Shown: positions 33,775 through 41,926, numbered from the stretch's first letter. The stretch is DNA of 64,000 nucleotides from Brevibacillus sp. DP1.3A (GCF_013284245.2 NZ_CP085876.1:3145001-3209000), one strand, 5' to 3'. Notes: generated by a model not told the origin, from the sequence alone. Numbers and translations: made by a program.

Positions 33775-33815
33775 AAAAAAGATGATCCTCGTTGACAGGA
33801 GATCATCTTAAGAAC
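33775..33815 (-). terminator. Terminator-like hairpin in the ykgJ leader
   Basis: Minus-strand AAGATGATC / GATCATCTT followed by TTTTTG, 45 nt before ykgJ and about 60-70 nt after a TATAAT box at about 33877-33882. It could be an attenuator or close a short independent RNA. Confidence 0.55.
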
Positions 33816-33940
33816 TACCACATTCAATTGTGTTGGTTATTCAAAAATTCGGTAAGAAGAGAATACTGTCCTTTTATTATAACACATGTAGGAAGATTTT
33901 GACGAATGCTTTCGAAAGAATGGCGTGTTGATCGTTGCAT

Positions 33941-33975
33941 AAAAAAAGGAGAAGCGCTCACGGTAAGCGCTTCTG
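33941..33975 (-). terminator. Terminator of the GNAT gene
   Basis: Minus-strand stem AGAAGCGCT / AGCGCTTCT, then CCTTTTTTT. Confidence 0.88.
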
Positions 33976-33978
33976 CCC

Positions 33979-34470
33979 TCATGTGTGTTTGATCAGAATG
34001 AGTTCTTCTACGTCTTCACCTCGTGCTTCCGAAAATGCCCGATCGACACCGAAAGACTGAAAACCGTTTTTTTCTAACACACGAATGGATGCGATGTTGT
34101 CATGGGCGACACGCGCATATACAGGACGTGTTCGGATTTCCTCTAAAAAGAGAGTAAGTGCATTTGTCGCGATTCCTTTGCCCCAAAAGCTTTTGTCAAT
34201 CCAGTATCCAATCGTAGGCAAGCCAAACAGCTCAAAGCACAAAACATTACCGACAATCTGCCCATTCATGACAATGGCTCTTTTCACAATCGAATCATTG
34301 TTCAAAATTCTTGTCCAATGAGCGGTGAATCCGTCTCTATCTTCAGGGTCCTTGACAGTAAAGGCCGCCATCTCTTGAGCAGATTTGTCCAATTGCTGAG
34401 TGAAAAATATAGGGAGATCTGTCTCTGTTACTTCTCGTAAATCGAGGGACCGATCACGCAATGGCTCCAA
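33979..34470 (-). CDS. GNAT acetyltransferase (RimJ/RimL-like)
   Basis: 163 residues. LDLREVTETDLPIFF start, IGYWIDKSFWGKGIATNAL acetyl-CoA loop, and VLEKNGFQSFGVDRAF end are typical of the RimJ/RimL group that acetylates amino groups of proteins or small molecules. Start is TTG 34470, eight nt after GGAGGTG. Substrate unknown. Confidence 0.9.
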   Translation of the reverse strand: MEPLRDRSLDLREVTETDLPIFFTQQLDKSAQEMAAFTVKDPEDRDGFTAHWTRILNNDSIVKRAIVMNGQIVGNVLCFELFGLPTIGYWIDKSFWGKGIATNALTLFLEEIRTRPVYARVAHDNIASIRVLEKNGFQSFGVDRAFSEARGEDVEELILIKHT

Positions 34471-34496
34471 GGAAGAGCACCTCCAAAAAACACAAG

Positions 34497-34607
34497 CTAT
34501 TCTCTCTTCACCAACACTTTGATAATCAACGACAGTACCGCGAGAACCAAAATGACATTGGCGATGAGCATGAAGCTAGGTAAACCAAGCCTAAACAAGA
34601 TGTACAC
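34497..34607 (-). CDS. Possible small membrane protein (about 33-36 residues)
   Basis: Short minus-strand frame ending LSLIIKVLVKRE, with one hydrophobic helix (FMLIANVILVLAVLSLII) and a basic end. GTG 34607 is too close to the AGGAG site, so a TTG three codons further in is the likelier start. Single-span small proteins with this layout are common in Bacillales, but no family is recognised. Confidence 0.35.
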   Translation of the reverse strand: MYILFRLGLPSFMLIANVILVLAVLSLIIKVLVKRE

Positions 34608-34643
34608 ACTCCTACTCGTTACAACCTTTGAAAGTGAAAGAGA

Positions 34644-35318
34644 CTAGTTCTCCCCGGTGACAAGCATGATCGCAAAGCCATCATAGCCCTTGCTGCCAAC
34701 TGTCTGTACAACGGTTCCACTGACACGTTGCTCTTGCGCTACCATATCGGTGAATTGACGTACACCGACAATATTGGGATCCGTGCTTGTTTCATCCACG
34801 ACTTGACCACTTCGTACAACATTATCCGTGATAATCACAGTACCTTTGCGAGAGAGCTTCAACGCCCATTGGAAATAGTCGGGGTTCCCTTTTTTATCTG
34901 CATCTATAAAAATAAAATCAAAAGGACCCTGATTTTCTTTGTGAAGTTGGATGAGAGAATCAAGGGCAAGCCCGACTTTCACCTCCACGATCTGATCCAG
35001 TCCTGCGCGGGCAATGTTCGATTGTGCAACTTCTGCATGTTTCGGATCATATTCGAGAGTAATGAGACGACCGTCTGCAGGAAGTGCGCGGGCTAGCCAG
35101 ATGGTACTGTATCCACCGAGAGTGCCAATTTCCAAAATCGAACGAGCGCCTTGGATTCGTGCTAACAGATGAAGGAATTTACCTTGATTGGGTGCTACAT
35201 CAATAGCTGGAAGCCCAGCAGCTGCGTTCTCTTGAAGAACTGTGTCTAGAACGGAATCGGCTTCCAGTAATTTATCCGTAAAATAGTGATCAACCGCTGT
35301 CCATTGCTCTCTATTCAT
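34644..35318 (-). CDS. SAM-dependent O-methyltransferase (caffeoyl-CoA OMT-like)
   Basis: 224 residues. SAM-binding motif ILEIGTLGGYSTIWLA, acidic LITLEYDPKHAEVA, metal-site DFIFIDADKKGNPDY and TDNVVRSGQV are those of the cation-dependent O-methyltransferase family 3. Methylates catechol-type hydroxyls in characterised relatives; substrate here unknown. GAGGAG precedes ATG 35318. Confidence 0.92.
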   Translation of the reverse strand: MNREQWTAVDHYFTDKLLEADSVLDTVLQENAAAGLPAIDVAPNQGKFLHLLARIQGARSILEIGTLGGYSTIWLARALPADGRLITLEYDPKHAEVAQSNIARAGLDQIVEVKVGLALDSLIQLHKENQGPFDFIFIDADKKGNPDYFQWALKLSRKGTVIITDNVVRSGQVVDETSTDPNIVGVRQFTDMVAQEQRVSGTVVQTVGSKGYDGFAIMLVTGEN

Positions 35319-35703
35319 GATCTCAACTCCTCAAGATTTTACAGGGATATCATAACACGATTAGCAACTTCTGGCTGGCTTTTTTGTAGCATGTAACACA
35401 TTTCAGCGGAGGGCTTCTATGGTCGATCAAGCTTTATAGGTAATATTTTCACCTATTACCATTATTTTCGCATAGCGTGAACGATGAGTTTTCAAGATAA
35501 TAGAAAAGTAATCCAAGCTAGCTAGTATAATCCAACCTTGGGGATTCTATTCTACGCGTTCGACTAAATGATGCAGTCAAAGTCGGCGCAATTTTTTTGT
35601 TCCATCTATAGGTAAATATACCTATTTTTGTTCGTTGTCAACAGAAACGAAGTCCTATAAGATAATATCATTCACGTATGACATATGCGTACTACCCCGT
35701 ACG

Positions 35704-35738
35704 CCCCAACCACTTTTTGTTGGTTGGGATTTTTTTTG
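35704..35738 (+). terminator. Strong terminator hairpin
   Basis: CCCAACCA / TGGTTGGG stem followed by eight T residues. No gene ends just upstream of it. Confidence 0.75.
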
Positions 35739-35826
35739 TTCTATTTTATATCCAGTTATCTCCTATCGCGTTTCGATGCGATTTTTTATATCCTTGTATA
35801 TAGGACTCGAAACGTTCTTGGGGTCC

Positions 35827-35866
35827 GCGGTGACTCAAATTATGCAGAGGAGTCACCGCTTTTTTC
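35827..35866 (+). terminator. Terminator hairpin upstream of the lipoprotein gene
   Basis: Perfect 9-bp stem GCGGTGACT / AGTCACCGC with TTTTTT, 66 bp before the lipoprotein start; either an attenuator in its leader or the end of an upstream RNA. Confidence 0.75.
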
Positions 35867-35931
35867 TTTACATACTTCCTCCGAACCAGGTCAAGCTAGT
35901 AGCAGGTGATTTTGGTCAGGAGGTGTTTTGT

Positions 35932-36384
35932 GTGCGGGCAACTTTCGTGGTGTTGACACTAGCTTTTGCTTTGACCGTAACGGGGTGTACGAAACAGTCT
36001 GGTACAGAGACCAAGCAAAAAACGGAATCGGAGCCGTTGTGCATGCCTGTTCCCGTCAGACATTATCAATGGGAAGAGCGAGCGAGATCGATTACAGCTA
36101 GCGTGAAGGGCATAGACAAAATAGTGGTTATGCAAATCGATAAAGAGCTCGATGTGGCTATTCAAGTGACGAATTTTAATCGGTTCAAGCTGGAATCGAT
36201 TCAAAAAGAAGTCGGAAAGAAATTAAAAGAGGCCTTCCCAGATGCCGATATTCATGTGACAGCTGACAAGCGATTGATAAAAGATTTGCAAAGGCTAAGT
36301 GACGAACAGTGGCCAACTGATGTAAAAGCGGCATGCCAGAAGAAGAAATCCTTAAAAGAACTGGAAAAGAAAATGAAGGGATAG
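35932..36384 (+). CDS. YhcN/YlaJ-type sporulation lipoprotein
   Basis: 150 residues from GTG 35932, which follows CAGGAGG. Signal peptide VVLTLAFALTVTGC with a lipobox. The domain VKGIDKIVVMQIDKELDVAI followed by KEVGKKLKEAFPDADIHVTADKRL resembles the YhcN/YlaJ fold of forespore lipoproteins. The frame is open for another 99 codons upstream but that part crosses two terminators and is not coding. Own terminator follows. Confidence 0.78.
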   Translation: MRATFVVLTLAFALTVTGCTKQSGTETKQKTESEPLCMPVPVRHYQWEERARSITASVKGIDKIVVMQIDKELDVAIQVTNFNRFKLESIQKEVGKKLKEAFPDADIHVTADKRLIKDLQRLSDEQWPTDVKAACQKKKSLKELEKKMKG

Positions 36385-36394
36385 CCAGTTTCCC

Positions 36395-36432
36395 AAACCT
36401 CACATACTACATGGGTAGAGTGAGGTTTTTGC
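36395..36432 (+). terminator. Terminator of the lipoprotein gene
   Basis: AACCTCAC / GTGAGGTT stem with TTTTTG. Confidence 0.8.
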
Positions 36433-36520
36433 TGTCTATTTTGGTAGAACGATCAAAATGAAGTGATTATTCTGTGATTTCATGACAGAGAAGAACTCCC
36501 TGACTGGGAGTCTATATAGG

Positions 36521-36757
36521 CTAGTGGTGATCATGATCGTAATAATGCGCACGCTCTCGATCCCGATGGAGGTCGATGCCGCGTAATTCACCTTTTGCTT
36601 TTTCCACAAGAACTTGATAATCTCTTACCACTTCCGTCAAGGTCGTAACGGATTCTTTATAGTCGGGATCATTACAGATTCCATCTATCGCTCGATGGAG
36701 GTGATACATCTTATCTTCGGTTTTTCGGATAAATTCTACCCAATCCATTCCGTTCAT
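36521..36757 (-). CDS. Small hypothetical protein with His-rich tail
   Basis: 78 residues, helical and charged, beginning MNGMDWVEFIRKTEDKMYHL and ending in YYDHDHH, which could bind metal. A perfect AAAGGAGG sits seven nt before ATG 36757; the longer reading from 36793 is unlikely. No family recognised. Confidence 0.7.
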   Translation of the reverse strand: MNGMDWVEFIRKTEDKMYHLHRAIDGICNDPDYKESVTTLTEVVRDYQVLVEKAKGELRGIDLHRDRERAHYYDHDHH

Positions 36758-36935
36758 AAAATACCTCCTTTCCGTCATAGGCTTTACTCCCATACGCGAA
36801 AGTATGCAAGGTGAAATTGCGAATAAATGACTTGTATGTAATCTACTAATGAACTTTGGTCTTGTAACAATAATCTGTTCATGATAACATACCTCACATC
36901 AATAGCATCAAAGGACGAGACTTGAGGTGTATCAG

Positions 36936-37910
36936 ATGAACGGGTTAGCCAAACTGAATCGATCGCTTGAGAAAATCATGCCCATACTAACGCCGAGTAG
37001 TGTTGCCATTGGTGTTATAGCCGGGACACATTTACAACCGTTTGCTTTTTTGACTCCTTGGGTGTTTGCCTTCATGACATTTGCCGGCAGTCTGGGTTCA
37101 GGATTTAAAGAATTTGCAAAGGTACTGACTAGACCGCTTCCTTTAATCGTCAACTTGTTGATTCTTCATGCACTTATGCCGCTTGTTGCTTGGTCAATGG
37201 CACGGTTATTTTATCCAGATGATATCCATGTCATCACGGGCTTTTTGTTGGCGGCCTTAATTCCCACAGGGATCACGAGCTTTTTGTGGTCATCGATTTA
37301 TTTCGGGAACATCGCACTGACACTATCCATTATTTTGTTGGATACGATGCTCTCCCCATTGATTGTTCCGTTGGGGATGTCCTTGTTTTTAGGGGCAACA
37401 GTCGAGATGGATTTAGCTGAACTGATGAAGGGTTTGTTTTATATGATTGTGTTGCCGTCTCTTGGCGGTATGCTGCTCAATCATTTATCAAAAGGGAACG
37501 TCAAAAAAACGCTGGCACCAAAATTAGCGCCATTTTCTAAGATGGGAATGGGGGTTGTCGTCGCGATCAACAGCTCGATGGTCTCGTCTTATTTTCATAT
37601 GATGGACGCTAAACTGGTGGGAATGGCGGTCCTCGTACTGGTTGTAGCCATTTTGGGTTATTTGATGGGGTGGGGGATAGCGCGGCTATTCGGATGGGAG
37701 CGTGATATTATTGTCACGTTAACCTTCAACAGTGGGATGCGAAACATTAGTGCAGGGGCAGTTATGGCGATCACGTACTTCCCTGCGCCTGTTGCACTTC
37801 CTGTTGTTCTCGGTATGCTGTTTCAGCAAATACTCGCTTCTACCTTCGGAAAGTTTTTGGAGCTGGTCGAGAAAAGACCGCAGCATCAACCACAGGAACT
37901 ATCAAGATAA
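36936..37910 (+). CDS. Bile acid:sodium symporter/PanS-like transporter
   Basis: 324 residues with nine to ten spans. BASS fold markers: an inner sodium-site helix TGFLLAALIPTGITSFLWS and the second-repeat counterpart TLTFNSGMRNISAGAVMAI. The PanS/YocS subgroup moves ketopantoate or other small organic anions with sodium. Start ATG 36936 follows GAGGTG. Monocistronic with its own terminator. Confidence 0.87.
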   Translation: MNGLAKLNRSLEKIMPILTPSSVAIGVIAGTHLQPFAFLTPWVFAFMTFAGSLGSGFKEFAKVLTRPLPLIVNLLILHALMPLVAWSMARLFYPDDIHVITGFLLAALIPTGITSFLWSSIYFGNIALTLSIILLDTMLSPLIVPLGMSLFLGATVEMDLAELMKGLFYMIVLPSLGGMLLNHLSKGNVKKTLAPKLAPFSKMGMGVVVAINSSMVSSYFHMMDAKLVGMAVLVLVVAILGYLMGWGIARLFGWERDIIVTLTFNSGMRNISAGAVMAITYFPAPVALPVVLGMLFQQILASTFGKFLELVEKRPQHQPQELSR

Positions 37911-37914
37911 AAGC

Positions 37915-37956
37915 AAGAGCCGTTTTCCAAAACCAATGGGAAGACGGCTTTTTTCT
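37915..37956 (+). terminator. Terminator of the symporter gene
   Basis: AAGAGCCGT-TTCC / GGGAAGACGGCTT with TTTTTT. Confidence 0.82.
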
Positions 37957-38118
37957 TTCAGATTCTTACTGAAGAATGCTGTTAATTTGGCGCTCTCCAC
38001 GCAAAACAATTCCTTTGGTCCATTTGACAATGCGAACGCCCGATTCCGCATCAAGACTTGGCAGAACAAATGGGGAGACTTTTCATACGGTTCAAATGAA
38101 GAAATTGAAAAAAAGAGT

Positions 38119-38147
38119 TGCGAACTTATGTTCGTAATCACTATAAT
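38119..38147 (+). promoter_or_regulatory. Promoter with LexA (SOS) box
   Basis: CGAACTTATGTTCG at 38121-38134 is an exact CGAAC-N4-GTTCG LexA/DinR box. It overlaps the -35 of a sigma-A promoter TTGCGA, 17-nt spacer, TATAAT (38142-38147), so LexA binding would block RNA polymerase. The next gene begins 72 bp downstream. The rest of 37957-38218 holds nothing else that I can see. Confidence 0.85.
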
Positions 38148-38218
38148 GTAATTACAATTTCCCACACATGGATGAGTATCTGGATATCAAATGTTCGTAA
38201 TTAGGCGGGTGGAAAAGC

Positions 38219-38470
38219 GTGGTGAACGGCAATTTTGAAGTAACAAACCAAGAAAGAGAGGCATTTATGTACATGCTGCGAGATTCCGCAAGAGAGAATT
38301 ATCCCTTGAATGTGAGCTGGTGTGTGTCCTTTGAGGGGGAGCGGGGGAATACGTGTAGCATGTGGGGTGTGGTCAAATGGGTAGACCCAAAGGCGAGACG
38401 TGTTCAATTAGCAAACCAAACGGGTAGTCAATGGATCGAGATGGAGAAAATTATCAATGTACATGCATAG
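38219..38470 (+). CDS. YolD-like protein, LexA-controlled
   Basis: 83 residues. The C-terminal half (WGVVKWVDPKARRVQLANQ, SQWIEMEKIINVHA) resembles the YolD-like beta domain, found next to Y-family polymerases such as UvrX in Bacilli. GTG start 38219 with GGGTGGA upstream. No polymerase gene is nearby, so it is an orphan. The SOS box upstream agrees with a DNA-damage role. Family match is by overall pattern, hence moderate. Confidence 0.65.
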   Translation: MVNGNFEVTNQEREAFMYMLRDSARENYPLNVSWCVSFEGERGNTCSMWGVVKWVDPKARRVQLANQTGSQWIEMEKIINVHA

Positions 38471-38485
38471 GAGTGTGTAAATAAA

Positions 38486-38530
38486 CCTTACGCGAAATTC
38501 GACTCGTCGTAAGGCTTCTTTACTTTTTTG
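38486..38530 (+). terminator. Terminator of the YolD-like gene
   Basis: CCTTACG / CGTAAGG stem followed by a T-rich tail ending TTTTTT. Confidence 0.65.
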
Positions 38531-38595
38531 CACAAAGCAGGAAGTTTATATGTCATAAAACCTAACGTGAAAATGCAGAAAATTCGAAAGTTTGA

Positions 38596-38686
38596 TTGAC
38601 GTTTGGTTTTGTTGTGTTAGGATATATTACATAGCATGCATTCTCTCCACTTCCTATTTTGACCCAATTGTTGGGTCCTTTTTTTT
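38596..38686 (+). ncRNA. Candidate short RNA (promoter plus terminator, no ORF)
   Basis: TTGACG, 16-nt spacer, TAGGAT at 38596-38623, then about 35 nt later GACCCAA/TTGGGTC with eight T residues (38661-38686). The pair would make a transcript of roughly 55-60 nt lacking a reading frame. The terminator does not fit the convergent gene on the other strand. Sequence evidence only. Confidence 0.3.
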
Positions 38687-38688
38687 GC

Positions 38689-38922
38689 CTATTTTCCATT
38701 CTTCGGATATGGCTTCCCATCCGTTTGAAATAACTTGCTCACCATTCCATAAAGACGACCTGACATGTTAGGAAAAACGAAGGAGTATTCATTCGCTCCT
38801 TGATTCAGCAAGACGATCGGAGCTTCCACGATGTAGGGGATTTTCATTAGATCGAGCATCTTCTTATATTCTTCTACCTTGGAATGGTCGACCGTATAAT
38901 AAAATGATTTGGAAAAATTCAT
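38689..38922 (-). CDS. Small hypothetical protein
   Basis: 77 residues, soluble alpha/beta, starting MNFSKSFYYTVDHSKVEEYK; compact with a hydrophobic strand YIVEAPIVLLN. Start ATG 38922 after AAAGGAG (spacing about nine); the longer frame upstream has no site. No family recognised. Confidence 0.68.
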   Translation of the reverse strand: MNFSKSFYYTVDHSKVEEYKKMLDLMKIPYIVEAPIVLLNQGANEYSFVFPNMSGRLYGMVSKLFQTDGKPYPKNGK

Positions 38923-39094
38923 GCGAGCACGCTCCTTTCCCATATTGTAGCATATCCATAGTCTGCCGTATAAATGAACATAATAAATATTATGTAAACA
39001 AATTTGTGCCCTCTCTCCATATGAAGAGAGAAGATTCACAAAAACTTCTACCTATGATAGAATAAAAGACCAAAATTTTACCAATAGGAGAAAA

Positions 39095-39652
39095 ATGATG
39101 ATAATCAGCCAACAACTACTTTCTGTGAACGGGTTATCCTACTCGATTCGCTCTGCAATGGAAACAGATGCACAACAGTTGTCGGAACTGCGACTGCAAA
39201 TCGATGGAGAGACTGAAAATTTGGACAGAGAAAGAGGAGAGGCTTTCATCGATGTGCAAGGATTCGAACACATCATCCATACGGATGCAGAAAGTCCAAG
39301 AAACTTGTTTTTAGTTGCTGTTGTACAGGATCGGATTGTCGGGTTTTCCAGATGTGCAGGTGTTTACTTAAACAGATTTGCGCACAAAGTAGAGTTTGGA
39401 GTATGCGTCTTGCAAGAGTTCTGGGGTTATGGTATTGGGAAGAATCTCTTGCAAGAATCGGTTGCTTGGGCAGACGCCAACCACATCACCAAAATGACGT
39501 TGAATGTAATGGAAACGAATGAGAAGGCAATTGAGCTGTACAAACGGTTTGGCTTTGAAATCGAAGGGGTACTCAAAAACGACAAAGTTCTTTCTGATGG
39601 CAATTACTACAACACCATTATTATGGGAAGATTCAAAATGACAGGAGAGTAG
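39095..39652 (+). CDS. GNAT acetyltransferase
   Basis: 185 residues. IRSAMETDAQQLSELR start, then EFGVCVLQEFWGYGIGKNLL with the acetyl-CoA loop, LNVMETNEKAIELYKRFGF and a C-terminal GNYYNTIIMG typical of the YhhY/PhnO-like GNATs. Start at ATG 39095 after GGAG. Substrate unknown. The gene is followed at once by a peptidase remnant whose ATG lies two bases behind the stop. Confidence 0.9.
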   Translation: MMIISQQLLSVNGLSYSIRSAMETDAQQLSELRLQIDGETENLDRERGEAFIDVQGFEHIIHTDAESPRNLFLVAVVQDRIVGFSRCAGVYLNRFAHKVEFGVCVLQEFWGYGIGKNLLQESVAWADANHITKMTLNVMETNEKAIELYKRFGFEIEGVLKNDKVLSDGNYYNTIIMGRFKMTGE

Positions 39653-39654
39653 CA

Positions 39655-39816
39655 TGACGAGAAAACGAGCGAGAGAATGTGGCGTGCTTATCGGGAGAGG
39701 TATCCCGAGTACGTAAAATGCGATTACGGATGTAAAATGAGTGTGGGTCTGCCAGAAAAACAGAACCGTACATGCATTGCCACTAGATCGTTTCGTAGAA
39801 ATCATGTCTCGATAAA
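39655..39816 (+). pseudogene. Remnant of a P1-family peptidase (DmpA-like)
   Basis: ATG 39655, preceded by AGGAGAG, reads MTRKRARECGVLIGRGIPST, a stop, then in the same frame NAITDVK and another stop. RxRxxGxxxG followed by NAITDV is the N-terminal signature of DmpA/P1 aminopeptidases. About 27 codons of the family are recognisable; the rest of the roughly 320-codon gene is gone, and a terminator follows. Confidence 0.55.
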
Positions 39817-39818
39817 TG

Positions 39819-39850
39819 AAAAAACTCCGCTAGCGTCAGCGGAGTTTTGT
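39819..39850. terminator. Bidirectional terminator
   Basis: AAAACTCCGCT / AGCGGAGTTTT around a 5-nt loop. Confidence 0.8.
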
Positions 39851-39876
39851 TGTCTGATCATCTGTTAAACAGTTGT

Positions 39877-40062
39877 TTAACTGCTGAAGAAGCTACGGCT
39901 GGAGCGCTTTCTTTTATAATGAGAGCTGCCGTAATGGGAATGCCCGTACCGATTGCTAGAGCTGTATTTTCTCCGATGCTTGTAATCGCTGCTGCTGTAT
40001 TTCCGGTGCTTATGCGAAGATGAGTGATTACCGAGTAAATTTTTTAAAAGCTTTTTGAGCAT
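39877..40062 (-). CDS. Small Ser/Lys/His/Tyr-rich basic protein
   Basis: 61 residues starting MLKKLLKNLLGNHSSSHKHR; the rest is a low-complexity repeat of KYSSS and HY/HYGSSHY-type units ending SFFSS. Composition recalls CotG-like spore coat proteins, but without a clear repeat match. ATG 40062 is six nt after AGGAG. Membrane binding through the first amphipathic helix is conceivable. Confidence 0.6.
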   Translation of the reverse strand: MLKKLLKNLLGNHSSSHKHRKYSSSDYKHRRKYSSSNRYGHSHYGSSHYKRKRSSRSFFSS

Positions 40063-40134
40063 ATCAATCACTCCTAGTTAGGTTGGAAGTCTATTCCGTA
40101 TAAGTATATACGAATATGTTAGAGAATCGTTTCA

Positions 40135-41142
40135 TTATTTTTCTACGTTTTCGTGAAAGGCTGGTCCGATCAGATCAATCCGGTTCGTCCATATTCCCCC
40201 TGCAAAGCTTGCTGGGACTCGTTTTAAATCAGTCGGAACATCAAAGCCTTGCGACACATCGCCACTGCCTGCAACCAGGATCACGCGGGTGTCTTCTGCT
40301 TTCATTCTTGCCATGAACCGATTCGGCCAACCCCAGAGCCATGGGGCAATCTGATCAGGAATATGCAATTGGGTTTGCGCACAGGCTTCCGGTACATATC
40401 CGGACCAACCTGTTGCGATGTACGGGATCAGGCAGCTTTTCATAGTCGCCATAGACATCACACGCAGATGGGGCACTTGCTCTTTCAATGTCTCGATTGG
40501 CTTGTCACCGCCATAAACAGAGAGCTGTGCCAGTCGTTTTGCAGGTAATTTTGCCAAAACATCCGCCAGCGCTTTCCCCTCGAGTGGGTCATTGCTTTTG
40601 ATATGGATAAGCAGCGAGCGATCAGGGAATGTTTGTAGCACATCATCGAGAGAGGGCATCATGCCAATCCCTTTTCCACGGAAGGGGAAGGTTTTCCCTT
40701 CGTCCGCTGTATAATGGTAGCCAATGTCGAGCTGTTGTAATTCGGCCAAGGTATAATCTCTCGTGACTCCGGTACCATTTGTCCGACAGTCGAGCGTCCA
40801 GTCATGAAACACGGCGAATCGATTGTCTTTCGTCCATTGCACATCGAGCTCGACAACGTCCGCGCCTGCATCAAAAGCCGCCTGCATGGACGGAATCGTA
40901 TTTTCCAGGTACGGATGCTCCGGTGGATAAATCCGTTCCGCCGTACACGTTTCATTGGTGATGTTCTCCATATGAAAGGTTTGTGCCATCCCGCGATGAG
41001 CAAGTAAAAAAGGCTCGCCTTCTGGCTCTTTTGCAAGATAAGAGCTGTTACCCAAAAACAGGAAAGCGATGAAAAGAAGGGGAATCCAGATGCGTTTTCG
41101 CTGGAACCATTTCTTTCGTGGTTGATCTCGTTGTTTTGACAT
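40135..41142 (-). CDS. Glycerophosphodiester phosphodiesterase, membrane-anchored
   Basis: 335 residues. One N-terminal span (WIPLLFIAFLFLGNSSYLA) then a GDPD barrel: LAHRGMAQ, ENTIPSMQAAFDAGADVVEL, DVQWTKDNRFAVFHDWTLD, and LLIHIKSND. These include the catalytic His pair and the metal-binding glutamate and aspartate. It would cleave glycerophosphodiesters outside the membrane. Monocistronic. Confidence 0.92.
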   Translation of the reverse strand: MSKQRDQPRKKWFQRKRIWIPLLFIAFLFLGNSSYLAKEPEGEPFLLAHRGMAQTFHMENITNETCTAERIYPPEHPYLENTIPSMQAAFDAGADVVELDVQWTKDNRFAVFHDWTLDCRTNGTGVTRDYTLAELQQLDIGYHYTADEGKTFPFRGKGIGMMPSLDDVLQTFPDRSLLIHIKSNDPLEGKALADVLAKLPAKRLAQLSVYGGDKPIETLKEQVPHLRVMSMATMKSCLIPYIATGWSGYVPEACAQTQLHIPDQIAPWLWGWPNRFMARMKAEDTRVILVAGSGDVSQGFDVPTDLKRVPASFAGGIWTNRIDLIGPAFHENVEK

Positions 41143-41307
41143 GATGGGATACCGCCCCTTCCTTCAAATACTCTGTTCATTGTAGCAAAACGCAAGAGAG
41201 GAAGGTACATCCTTTGGGAGTAGTGCTTGGGGCTTGGCATCATTCGAAAAGACTGGCACAATAGACGGAAGATAAGATGTATCCCATGAATAGCAAGGGG
41301 AGGTTCC

Positions 41308-41553
41308 ATGAAAATAGCTTTACACCAAATCGCTTATCAGATCGGTATGCACCCAACCGAGATGGCGAAGCTTGTCTACGAGGGTGAAATAACGGGAGAG
41401 GTACCTGAACACAATCCGCAAGCGAAGGATGCCTGGGTGGATTTGCACTCTCTGCGTAACTTCATTCAATGGCGATATGATCAGGGGCGAATGGACCAGA
41501 TGTTCTATGATAAAGCTATGCGTCACCTGAACAAAGCAATGCCAAAAAAATAA
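41308..41553 (+). CDS. Hypothetical protein, helical
   Basis: 81 residues: MKIALHQIAYQIGMHPTEMA is a helix-turn-helix-like start, ending RHLNKAMPKK. No known family. GGGGAGG upstream of ATG. It is 19 bp upstream of the DUF952 gene, so probably co-transcribed. Confidence 0.65.
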   Translation: MKIALHQIAYQIGMHPTEMAKLVYEGEITGEVPEHNPQAKDAWVDLHSLRNFIQWRYDQGRMDQMFYDKAMRHLNKAMPKK

Positions 41554-41572
41554 TCGAATTCGGAGGAGAAAC

Positions 41573-41923
41573 ATGCGAGACTCTATCATTTACTGCATGG
41601 TACCAAAAACATACTGGGAAAAGTGGATGGACAAGGATCACTACTTACCGCGCGATTACGAGCAGGAAGGCTTCATTCACGCGACGAAAGGGGACGAGCT
41701 GCTTGAAAAGGTAGCAAACCGCGTCTACGCACAGTTTGACGAGGAGTTGTATGTACTCGTTATCGATGAAACGAAGGCGACTTCGGAAGTCAAATACGAG
41801 GCTGCGAAGGATGGATTGTTGTATCCGCACATCTATGGACCGTTGAATCAAGATGCGATTGTGGATAGGAAGCAAATGAATCGGATAGACGGCCAGTGGC
41901 GTCTGGGAACGTCTATCCGCTAA
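41573..41923 (+). CDS. DUF952 family protein
   Basis: 116 residues. IYCMVPKTYWEKW start, EGFIHATKGDELLEKVANR and YPHIYGPLNQDAIV are the conserved blocks of DUF952, a small fold related to ADP-ribose-binding proteins; function unknown. GGAGG precedes ATG 41573. The stop is four bp from the stop of the convergent gene. Confidence 0.88.
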   Translation: MRDSIIYCMVPKTYWEKWMDKDHYLPRDYEQEGFIHATKGDELLEKVANRVYAQFDEELYVLVIDETKATSEVKYEAAKDGLLYPHIYGPLNQDAIVDRKQMNRIDGQWRLGTSIR

Positions 41924-41926
41924 TCT

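Larger units (their letters stand above)
35438..35866. other. Gene-free stretch with serial hairpins
   Basis: Between the methyltransferase (stop of divergent start at 35318) and the lipoprotein (35932) I find no convincing gene. It holds four inverted repeats: GGTAATA/TATTACC near 35440-35462, TATAGGTA/TACCTAT plus TTTTT at 35607-35630, CCCAACCA/TGGTTGGG plus TTTTTTTT at 35704-35738, and GCGGTGACT/AGTCACCGC plus TTTTTT at 35827-35866. The last three look like plus-strand Rho-independent terminators. Short non-coding RNAs are possible. Confidence 0.5.

Noticed and set aside
35635..35931. N-terminal extension of the sporulation lipoprotein
   Set aside because: The open frame upstream of GTG 35932 crosses two strong terminators and would bury the lipoprotein signal peptide; the GTG has a good AGGAGG.
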